Assembly (NCBI GenBank): GCA_927798505.1
Contig: CAKMNE010000055.1
Coordinates: 1 to 8,776 of the forward strand
Direction of reading: 5' to 3'
Source of the DNA: an uncultured Bacteroidales bacterium
GTDB lineage: Bacteria > Bacteroidota > Bacteroidia > Bacteroidales > UBA932
DNA length: 8,776 nt
Shown: one piece after another, positions 1-5,673 of the stretch
Position numbering within the stretch: the first letter of the stretch is position 1
Layout: every line of letters begins with the position of its first letter
Notes under the pieces: generated by a model
Database searches by the model: none
What the model was told of the DNA's origin: nothing
What the model saw: the letters and a program-made list of their open reading frames with translations, nothing else
Position numbers and translations under genes: made by a program

Positions 1-70
1 GCCACACTCACCAACTTCAGACAGATGTGACCAATTGATTTTTAGAGGAAATTTAAGCAAAACTATGTAT

Positions 71-87
71 TTGGCACAGTCATTGCA
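71..87 (+). promoter_or_regulatory. Sigma-54 (RpoN) -24/-12 promoter
   Basis: The sequence TTGGCAC-AGTCA-TTGCA matches the RpoN consensus (TGGCAC, five bases, TTGCA) at every core position. The invariant GG is at 73-74 and the invariant GC at 85-86, 12 bp apart as required. The predicted start of transcription is near base 98, reading right. Sigma-54 promoters need an enhancer-binding activator. Two ACCAA(C/T)T copies exactly 20 bp apart (10-16 and 30-36) might be an upstream activator site, but this is weak. The first annotated gene downstream lies on the other strand, so the product is probably a short non-coding RNA or a long leader. Confidence 0.65.
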
Positions 88-97
88 ATAAAAGCGT

Positions 98-180
98 GTA
101 AATGGTTTTTCATTGATTAATATTGGTTAGGATTATTACGGGACAGGCCACGACGGGAGTCGCAGCCTGTTTCATTTTAT
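98..180 (+). ncRNA. Candidate small RNA from sigma-54 promoter
   Basis: This is inferred from position only. A predicted sigma-54 start near 98 is followed by about 45 nt of AT-rich sequence, then a hairpin at 143-170 and a T-rich run (TTTCATTTTAT) that could end transcription near 175-181. I see no convincing reading frame in it: the ATG at 104 reaches a stop after four codons. The RNA 3' end would overlap the last codons of the small minus-strand gene, so it could also act as an antisense RNA on that message. I recognise no known RNA family. Both ends are estimates. Confidence 0.35.
143..170. terminator. Strong hairpin, likely terminator
   Basis: The arms are ACAGGC (143-148) and GCCTGT (165-170), plus CGAC (151-154) and GTCG (159-162), closing on a four-base loop GGGA. 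In minus-strand RNA the two inner positions become G-U wobbles, so the stem is continuous for 12 bp. In plus-strand RNA they are A-C mismatches, but the loop is then GNRA-like and the stem is followed by TTTCATTTTAT. It sits directly after the stop of the small minus-strand gene. It may therefore end that gene's transcript, the candidate sigma-54 RNA, or both. Confidence 0.5.
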
Positions 181-389
181 GTAAGCGGAGTACCGTCTTC
201 CCAATCTTTGAGAAAATATCCGTGGGCATCCACGCAGTGATCGTGAATCCTGCATTTCTGGTCCTCGTCAATGGAATTCCACCATGAGGTGCACTCAGGA
301 TAATGTACAGGCCTCTTGTTGGCCTTGGTTGCTATTCTCTCCTTCTGGGCAATGGTCAAAGAAGACCACCACAAATCAAAGTTTGCCAT
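177..389 (-). CDS. Small 70-aa protein with repeated WW motif
   Basis: I do not recognise a named family, although short tryptophan-rich hypothetical proteins of this look occur in Bacteroidales. The start chosen is the ATG at 389. A longer frame reaching 461 would run through the promoter region and into the divergent patatin gene. The 389 start lies about 19 bp downstream of a good -7 element. The protein shows two copies of one motif: WWSSLTIAQKERI at residues 7-19 and WWNSIDEDQKCRI at 36-48, with 7 of 13 residues identical. Three cysteines (33, 46, 52) and four histidines after residue 28 (29, 49, 51, 56) leave metal binding possible but unproven. There is no signal peptide or membrane segment, so it is probably cytosolic. 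It ends with TAA just before a strong hairpin. Confidence 0.65.
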   Translation of the reverse strand: MANFDLWWSSLTIAQKERIATKANKRPVHYPECTSWWNSIDEDQKCRIHDHCVDAHGYFLKDWEDGTPLT

Positions 390-407
390 ATTTGATACAT
401 TTTTTTT

Positions 408-415
408 CAAAGATA
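408..415 (-). promoter_or_regulatory. Bacteroidetes -7 element, small gene
   Basis: On the minus strand this reads TATCTTTG, an exact match to the Bacteroidetes -7 consensus TAnnTTTG. It lies 18 bp before the ATG at 389, predicting a leader of only about 10 nt. No clear -33 TTTG is present at the usual 19-21 bp spacing. Only a T-rich stretch is seen there. Confidence 0.6.
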
Positions 416-419
416 CGAT

Positions 420-427
420 TATCTTTG
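420..427 (+). promoter_or_regulatory. Bacteroidetes -7 element, patatin gene
   Basis: TATCTTTG is an exact match to TAnnTTTG and lies 15 bp before the patatin ATG at 443, giving a leader of roughly 8-10 nt. A TTTG at 391-394 is 25 bp upstream, further than the normal 19-21 bp, so the -33 element is poor. This octamer and the one at 408-415 form a perfect 8-bp inverted repeat around a four-base centre (CGAT). Confidence 0.6.
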
Positions 428-442
428 TATCTGTTGAAAAAA

Positions 443-2671
443 ATGAGGAAATTTTTAACACTTGCTGCCGGCCTGCTTGCTTTCAGCCTTACGGCTTCGG
501 CCAATTACACCCCGAAAATAGGTCTCACCCTTTCCGGAGGTGGAGCAAAGGGCGCGGCACACATCGGAGTACTGAAGGTAATGGAGGAGGTAGGAATCCC
601 TATCGACTGCGTCGCCGGCACCAGCATGGGTGCCATCATAGGCGGAATGTACGCCCTGGGCTACTCCCCTGACGAAATGGAGCAGATAATACGCTCTGTC
701 AACTGGGATGAATATATAAGCGACTACATAGACCGCAGCTCAATGTCTTTCGAGATGAAAAGGAAGGCAACTGCCCTATGGACGGAGATCCCTTTCAACA
801 GTGCGAAGAACATCAAAATCCGGAATACCCTTCCGGGCGGATTCATCAGCGGCAACAATATCCTTAATCTGTTCAACAGCCTTTGTGTAGGCTACAACCG
901 GGAAATGGACTTTGATAAGCTGCCCTTGCCTTTTGCCTGCGTAGCTACCGACATAGTCACGGGAGAGCAGGTCAATTTCCGCCACGGAGTCCTCGCCCAG
1001 TGCATGCGTGCGTCCATGGCAATTCCGGGAGTGTTCGCACCTGTCAGAATCGGTGACAAGGTATTGATAGACGGAGGAATGTTGGACAACTTCCCCGTTG
1101 ACGTGTGCAAGGAAATGGGCGCAGACATAGTGATAGGCGTTACCGTAAGCAACAAATACAAGCCTGCGGACGAGGTTAACGCCCTGCCCCAGCTGGTGGA
1201 AATGCTGACCGTGCTTGTTACCCAGAACAAGGCCGGCGAGAATCGCGAACTCTGCCGCATCTTCATACATCCTGACGTGGAGGGATATTCCTCAATGAGT
1301 TTCGATGCCGAGAGCATTGACACCCTTATCGAAAGGGGGTATAGGGAAGCTTCAAGGCACAGGGCCGAATTTTTGGAACTTCGCCGTATGCTGGACGAAC
1401 TGGGCTACCCGAAGCAAACCCGCTATCATGCGCCGAAAGCAAAGAATCTCACCCCATTCTCCACGGAGAAAATCGAGCTTTCCAACCTCGTGATGAACGG
1501 TCTTTCAGAGAGCGATTTCGAATGGATACTCCACGAATCCGGACTTGACAAGGCCAAGGAGGTCACCGGCGAGGACATTCGCAGACTTGTATCCATATGC
1601 TACGGCACAGGAGCCTTCAAGTCCATAACCTACAATCTCGAGGAAAACACCGTTGACGGAAAGACCTTGTATGCCCTGATTCTGGATTTCACGCCGGCCG
1701 AGCCGCACAACATCGGCTTGAGTTTCCGTTTCGACACCCAGACTGCCGCTTCGCTCTATTGCCGGGTTGGATTTAATGAAAACAAAATTTCCGGCGACCG
1801 CTTTGTGGTAGAGGGAGTACTGGGAAGCAACAGCAAAATAAAAATGACAGGGACTCTTGACAAAAGGAAGTTCTTTGCAAGCAACCTGTCGCTGCGCGCG
1901 AACCGTATGCGCAGCACTGTAGGTGAAGAAGGACGCCGAAACACTTTTGTTACATTCACTGATTATGCGATGGAAGCATATGGTTCACATAACCATAGCC
2001 GCAATTTCAAATGGGAAGCGGGGATGAGGCTGGACGGATTCAAAACCCACGACCTGATACGCTCTTCAAGCGACCAGGAAGCCCTCATAACGGCCGAAAT
2101 GCTCAATGGTCAGGCCCTCGGAATCTTCTCAAGGTCCACCTATGACAACCTCGACGATGCCTGGTTCGCCACCCGCGGATTGCGTGCAAGATGGGATATG
2201 GACGCACGTTGGAATGCATTTGACAACAAGGCTGTCTGGGGCAGTACAAGTCTCAGCATTGAATGTTATTGTCCGGTCAGGGAAAACCTGACTTTCATCC
2301 CCCAGTTCTACGGAAGGGCAATAATCGGAGACAACGCCAGCATCAGCCGGCGCTACTGCAATTTTGTGGGAGGCGCAGTGCAGTCTCAGATCATTGAACA
2401 GCAGATGCCTTTTATCGGGCTGAACCGCATTGAGAAAGTCGGCAATGTGGCAGGCATATTCCGCACAGACCTCAGATGGAAGACTTTCGGGCAATGGTAC
2501 TTTTCCCTGCTGAGCAACTGGTGTCACAGTTTCGACACTCAAACGGACATACTCGGTGTCGGGGTACGCGCCTCATATCATAGTATTCTGGGTCCAATGA
2601 GCGCAGAACTGCACTGGTCAACCCTCACACAGGGGCCGGGCATTTATCTTAGTTTCGGATTCAACTTTTAA
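443..2671 (+). CDS. Patatin-like phospholipase with outer-membrane barrel
   Basis: This is a predicted 742-residue serine lipase/phospholipase exported to the outer membrane. Residues 1-20 look like a signal peptide ending ASA. The patatin domain (about 24-236) has the glycine-rich oxyanion loop SGGGAKG (31-37), the nucleophile motif GTSMG (59-63, Ser61) and the catalytic DGG (Asp210). Residues about 340-420 resemble a single POTRA domain. From about 425 the protein is rich in alternating beta strands typical of an Omp85/TpsB-like barrel and ends in a C-terminal Phe (GFNF), the usual barrel insertion signal. This is the PlpD/FplA-type architecture, and its length is normal for the Bacteroidetes form. 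The frame stays open upstream to an ATG at 284, but the 443 start is favoured. It gives the signal peptide, follows the -7 element and has an A-rich leader. The physiological lipid substrate is not known. The metal-exporter-like gene begins 3 bp downstream, so the two are probably co-transcribed. Confidence 0.9.
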   Translation: MRKFLTLAAGLLAFSLTASANYTPKIGLTLSGGGAKGAAHIGVLKVMEEVGIPIDCVAGTSMGAIIGGMYALGYSPDEMEQIIRSVNWDEYISDYIDRSSMSFEMKRKATALWTEIPFNSAKNIKIRNTLPGGFISGNNILNLFNSLCVGYNREMDFDKLPLPFACVATDIVTGEQVNFRHGVLAQCMRASMAIPGVFAPVRIGDKVLIDGGMLDNFPVDVCKEMGADIVIGVTVSNKYKPADEVNALPQLVEMLTVLVTQNKAGENRELCRIFIHPDVEGYSSMSFDAESIDTLIERGYREASRHRAEFLELRRMLDELGYPKQTRYHAPKAKNLTPFSTEKIELSNLVMNGLSESDFEWILHESGLDKAKEVTGEDIRRLVSICYGTGAFKSITYNLEENTVDGKTLYALILDFTPAEPHNIGLSFRFDTQTAASLYCRVGFNENKISGDRFVVEGVLGSNSKIKMTGTLDKRKFFASNLSLRANRMRSTVGEEGRRNTFVTFTDYAMEAYGSHNHSRNFKWEAGMRLDGFKTHDLIRSSSDQEALITAEMLNGQALGIFSRSTYDNLDDAWFATRGLRARWDMDARWNAFDNKAVWGSTSLSIECYCPVRENLTFIPQFYGRAIIGDNASISRRYCNFVGGAVQSQIIEQQMPFIGLNRIEKVGNVAGIFRTDLRWKTFGQWYFSLLSNWCHSFDTQTDILGVGVRASYHSILGPMSAELHWSTLTQGPGIYLSFGFNF

Positions 2672-2674
2672 CTT

Positions 2675-3520
2675 ATGATTTGGAATATAGTTTCGGAAGC
2701 ACTTGAAGGGGCCGTGGAGGTTTCCCTCTATGTAACCCTGATGATGATAATCATCGAAGCCCTCAACATCGAATCCCGGGGGCGTATTTTCAAAAAAATT
2801 CACAAGAGCGGTCCCGCACAGGTCGGACTTGCCGCCCTGCTGGGGTCTGTTCCGGGCTGCGTGGGAGGCTTTGCGGTGAGTTCCCTGTACAATCACGGCA
2901 TGCTCAGCTTCGGAGCTCTGCTCGCAATGATGGTAGCCACCTTCGGAGATGAGACCATGGTCATGCTTTCCCTCTTCCCGAAGACCACAGTTCCCATCAT
3001 CCTGGGGCTGCTCGTCCTTGGTTTTGCAGTCGGAATCATAGCGGATTTCATCTCCCGGCACAAGGCCGAAGAAGGGGATCATTGCCACGCCCTCGAAACC
3101 GCGGAGGACGAGCCCAAGCGCAGTTTCAAGCAGTTCCTGAAGGAAAACGTGCTGCATCATGTGCTGCTTACCCATATCCCGAAAATCTTCGCCTGGACCT
3201 TTGGAGTGCTGCTGGCAATGGGGCTGCTCCAGCATTACGTCGACATAGAAAGCTGGATAAGCGGCAACACCGCCCTTATGATAGTAATCGCCGCCCTGGT
3301 AGGCCTGATTCCGCAGTCCGGCCCGCATCTGGTCTTCGTGACCCTGTTCGCCAGCGGGACCATACCCCTTCCTGTTCTGCTGGCAAGCTGCATCTCGCAG
3401 AACGGCCATGCTCCGCTTCCGCTGCTTGCCGAGAACCGCGGAGCCTTCCTGAAGGCGAAGCTGATTACTTGCGCACTGGGCCTGGTGGTGGGTTTTGCCT
3501 CCCTTCCATTTGTAGGATAA
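2675..3520 (+). CDS. Putative 10-TM heavy-metal/manganese exporter
   Basis: This 281-residue hydrophobic protein resembles the ArsP_2 family, often annotated as putative manganese transporter; transport by this protein is inferred. Several membrane segments can be seen at about 13-30, 50-70, 78-98, 105-126, 168-187, 198-212, 216-240 and 262-279. The two halves look like an internal duplication. The first has AALLGSVPGCVGGF followed by LLAMMVATFGDE (53-66 and 82-93). The second has AALVGLIPQSGPH followed by LLASCISQNGH (206-218 and 235-245). A polar central loop (about 127-150) carries His129, His136, Cys137 and His138, which could bind a metal. It starts 3 bp after the patatin stop, with no separate promoter visible. 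The metal is not identifiable from sequence. Confidence 0.75.
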   Translation: MIWNIVSEALEGAVEVSLYVTLMMIIIEALNIESRGRIFKKIHKSGPAQVGLAALLGSVPGCVGGFAVSSLYNHGMLSFGALLAMMVATFGDETMVMLSLFPKTTVPIILGLLVLGFAVGIIADFISRHKAEEGDHCHALETAEDEPKRSFKQFLKENVLHHVLLTHIPKIFAWTFGVLLAMGLLQHYVDIESWISGNTALMIVIAALVGLIPQSGPHLVFVTLFASGTIPLPVLLASCISQNGHAPLPLLAENRGAFLKAKLITCALGLVVGFASLPFVG

Positions 3521-3530
3521 ATCGCGATTT
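3519..3530. promoter_or_regulatory. Perfect 12-bp palindrome, possible operator
   Basis: AAATCG/CGATTT is a perfect palindrome that begins inside the stop codon of the exporter-like gene and lies just upstream of the possible -7 element for the decarboxylase operon. With no loop it would make a poor hairpin, so a dimeric regulator site is the more natural reading. No regulator is identified, and a 12-bp palindrome could be chance. Confidence 0.3.
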
Positions 3531-3535
3531 TTCAC

Positions 3536-3543
3536 TATATTAG
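3536..3543 (+). promoter_or_regulatory. Possible promoter of decarboxylase operon
   Basis: TATATTAG differs from the Bacteroidetes -7 consensus TAnnTTTG at one position and lies 23 bp before the gamma-subunit ATG. A TTTG at 3509-3512 lies 23 bp upstream of it, slightly beyond the preferred -33 spacing. The 46-bp gap is the only non-coding space between the exporter-like gene and the operon. The operon may have its own promoter or be read through from upstream. Confidence 0.35.
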
Positions 3544-3566
3544 TGGGCTGAAAAACAAAACGAATT

Positions 3567-3821
3567 ATGGAGAAAATAAGCATTGGACTTGAGCTTATGG
3601 GAATCGGCATGGTCACGGTTTTCGCGATACTGCTGATTGTCATTTTCGGAAGCCGTCTGCTCATTACAATCATCAACAGAATAGCTCCTGAGGAGAGCAA
3701 GCCGGAAAAGGCCGCTCCTGCCGCCGATGACACGGCTGCGGTCAGGCCGGTTCTGGACGCTGCTGTCGCCCAGCTTACAGGCGGCAAGGGACATATTGTA
3801 AAAATCACAAAAATCAGCTGA
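3567..3821 (+). CDS. oadG: Sodium-pump decarboxylase gamma subunit (OadG-like)
   Basis: This 84-residue protein has the normal small size of OadG/MmdD-type subunits. One membrane helix spans about residues 8-36 (ending in LLITIINRI). It is followed by a Pro/Ala/Glu-rich linker (about 41-60) and a short hydrophilic C-terminal part ending HIVKITKIS. In the family, this subunit anchors the soluble alpha subunit to the beta membrane subunit and stabilises the complex. The sequence is little conserved, so the assignment rests on the topology and on being directly upstream of the alpha and beta genes. The alpha GTG start follows its TGA stop by 2 bp. Confidence 0.8.
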   Translation: MEKISIGLELMGIGMVTVFAILLIVIFGSRLLITIINRIAPEESKPEKAAPAADDTAAVRPVLDAAVAQLTGGKGHIVKITKIS

Positions 3822-3823
3822 TA

Positions 3824-5668
3824 GTGGGAAGAGAAATCAAATTCAGCCTTGTCTTCAGGGACATGTGGCAGAGCGCCGGCAAATACCAGCCGCGCGTTGA
3901 CCAACTGGTGCGCATCGCACCTGTTATCATCAAAATGGGATGCTTCGACCGCGTCGAGACCAACGGCGGCGGCTTCGAGCAGGTCAACCTGCTCTACGGA
4001 GAGAACCCGAACAAATCCGTAAGGGAATGGACCAAGCCTTTCCATGAGGCCGGAATCCAGACACATATGCTTGACAGGGCCCTGAACGGGCTTAGGATGA
4101 GCCCTTGCGCAAAGGACCTGCGTCAGCTGTTCTACAAAGTCAAGAAGGCCCAGGGCACGGACATCACCCGCATTTTCTGCGGACTTAACGACCCGCGCAA
4201 CGTTATTCCTTCCATCGGATATGCCAAGGAGGCCGGGATGATTGCCCAGGCGGCCCTTTGCATCACCCACTCGCCTCTCCATACTGTAGAGTACTACGTT
4301 AATCTGGCAAAGCAGTTTATCGAAGCGGGAGCAGACGAAATCTGCCTCAAGGACATGGCGGGAATCGGACGCCCTGTGACCCTGGGCAAGATAGTTGCCG
4401 GAATCAAGGCCATCAAGCCGGATATCATAATCGAGTATCACTCGCACTCAGGCCCCGGCTTCTCCGTAGCCTCCATACTCGAGGTCTGCAAGGCCGGTTG
4501 CGACTATGTCGATGTGGCGATGTCGCCTCTCTCCTGGGGTACAGGCCACGCCGATGTGATTGCGGTTCAGGAAATGCTCAAGGACGCCGGCTTCAAGGTT
4601 AAGGATATCAATATGGAAGCCTACATGGAGGCCCGCACCATGATCCAGGAGATGATGGACGACTTCCTCGGCTACTACTGCCCTTCCCTGAACCGAATTG
4701 ACAATTCCCTGCTCGTGAAGCCGGGACTGCCGGGAGGCATGATGGGCTCGCTCATGACCGATCTCGAAGACAATCTCGCCAGCCTCAACAAATGGAAGGC
4801 GAAGAACGGCAAGGAGCCTCTCACCACCGACCAGCTTCTCGTGAAGCTCTTCGACGAAGTGGCCTACGTCTGGCCTAAGGTCGGCTACCCTTGCCTCGTG
4901 ACTCCTTTCTCGCAGTATGTGAAGAATCTTGCGCTGATGAACGTGATTCAGATGGAAAAGGGCAAGGAGCGCTGGTCCATGATTGCTGACACCATTTGGG
5001 ATATGATACTCGGCAAAGCCGGACAACTCCCGGGGCCGGTAGATGCGCAGCTCGTGGAGCTTGCCAAGTCTCAGGGACGCGAGTTCCTTACCACCGACCC
5101 TCAGGCCAATTATCCTGACTGCCTGGACGAGTTCAGGGCTAAGATGAAGGAAAACGGCTGGGATCTCGGAGAGGATGACGAAGAGCTCTTCGAGTACGCC
5201 ATGCACCCGTCCCAGTACGAGGCCTACAAGAGCGGAAAGGCAAAGGCGGATTTCGAAGCCGACCTCGCAAAGCGCAAGGCCGAGAAGAACGCCCCTAAGG
5301 GAGAGGCCCTGCCTTCAACCATCACCGTCAGCCTTGGAGGACAGAGCTACAGGCTGGAGCTTGCCTATGGCGATGCGGCTCCTGCAGCCACAGCTGCCTC
5401 AGCCGCTGCTACTGTCCCAACAGGCGCAGGAGAGGATGTGCCGGCCCCTATCAGCGGCAAGTTCTTCCTCACCAACGGCAATTCCGAGACCCCGAAAAAG
5501 GTGGGTGACAGCGTAAAGCGCGGCGACACCCTCTGCTACATCGAGGCTATGAAGACCTACAACGCCATCTGCGCCGACTTTGACGGAACCATCACTGAAA
5601 TCTGCTGCAAGAACGGAGATTCAGTGGATGAGGATGACGTGATTCTCAAAATCGCACGTAACAGTTAA
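3824..5668 (+). CDS. oadA: Biotin-dependent decarboxylase alpha subunit (OadA-like)
   Basis: This 614-residue cytoplasmic carboxyltransferase is fused to its own biotin carrier domain. Residues about 4-280 are the TIM-barrel carboxyltransferase domain. Arg12, Asp13 and Gln16 occupy the RDxxQS motif, Lys176 is the likely carboxylated metal-bridging lysine (KDMAG), and His206 and His208 (HSHSG) are metal ligands. The conserved C-terminal carboxyltransferase region follows, including VTPFSQ. An Ala-rich linker (about 515-536) leads to the biotinyl domain (538-612), with Lys577 in EAMKT as the biotinylated residue. The enzyme takes CO2 from a 2-oxo acid, classically oxaloacetate, onto biotin for decarboxylation by the beta subunit. 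Oddities are RDMWQS where oxaloacetate decarboxylases and pyruvate carboxylases have RDAHQS, RALN in place of RGQN, and AMKT where AMKM is usual. The exact substrate is therefore unsure. The GTG start at 3824 is chosen because no ATG lies between it and the preceding gene's stop and MGREIKFSL fits the family's N-terminus. Confidence 0.85.
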   Translation: MGREIKFSLVFRDMWQSAGKYQPRVDQLVRIAPVIIKMGCFDRVETNGGGFEQVNLLYGENPNKSVREWTKPFHEAGIQTHMLDRALNGLRMSPCAKDLRQLFYKVKKAQGTDITRIFCGLNDPRNVIPSIGYAKEAGMIAQAALCITHSPLHTVEYYVNLAKQFIEAGADEICLKDMAGIGRPVTLGKIVAGIKAIKPDIIIEYHSHSGPGFSVASILEVCKAGCDYVDVAMSPLSWGTGHADVIAVQEMLKDAGFKVKDINMEAYMEARTMIQEMMDDFLGYYCPSLNRIDNSLLVKPGLPGGMMGSLMTDLEDNLASLNKWKAKNGKEPLTTDQLLVKLFDEVAYVWPKVGYPCLVTPFSQYVKNLALMNVIQMEKGKERWSMIADTIWDMILGKAGQLPGPVDAQLVELAKSQGREFLTTDPQANYPDCLDEFRAKMKENGWDLGEDDEELFEYAMHPSQYEAYKSGKAKADFEADLAKRKAEKNAPKGEALPSTITVSLGGQSYRLELAYGDAAPAATAASAAATVPTGAGEDVPAPISGKFFLTNGNSETPKKVGDSVKRGDTLCYIEAMKTYNAICADFDGTITEICCKNGDSVDEDDVILKIARNS

Positions 5669-5673
5669 GAGTT

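Noticed and set aside
1..30. Possible 3' end of a plus-strand gene (reads ATLTNFRQM then TGA)
   Set aside because: Nine codons at the window edge are too few to support a gene, and other frames are equally plausible. The sequence to the left would settle it.
284..442. N-terminal extension of the patatin gene from an upstream in-frame ATG
   Set aside because: It would run across the opposite-strand small gene and both promoters, and it would bury the signal peptide inside the protein. The start at 443 gives a normal signal peptide after a -7 element.
390..461. N-terminal extension of the small minus-strand gene to 461
   Set aside because: It overlaps the divergent promoters and the patatin start. 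The extra residues are low-complexity and lie upstream of the predicted transcription start.
3519..3532. AAATCGCGATTTTT as an intrinsic terminator for the exporter-like gene
   Set aside because: The palindrome has no loop, so at best a 4-bp A/T stem could form. That is too weak for a terminator despite the trailing T bases.
2618..4447. Long open frame on the minus strand (609 codons) opposite the exporter, gamma and alpha genes
   Set aside because: It lies antisense to three well-recognised genes, its translation resembles no family and has poor composition. It is explained by the codon usage of the plus-strand genes.
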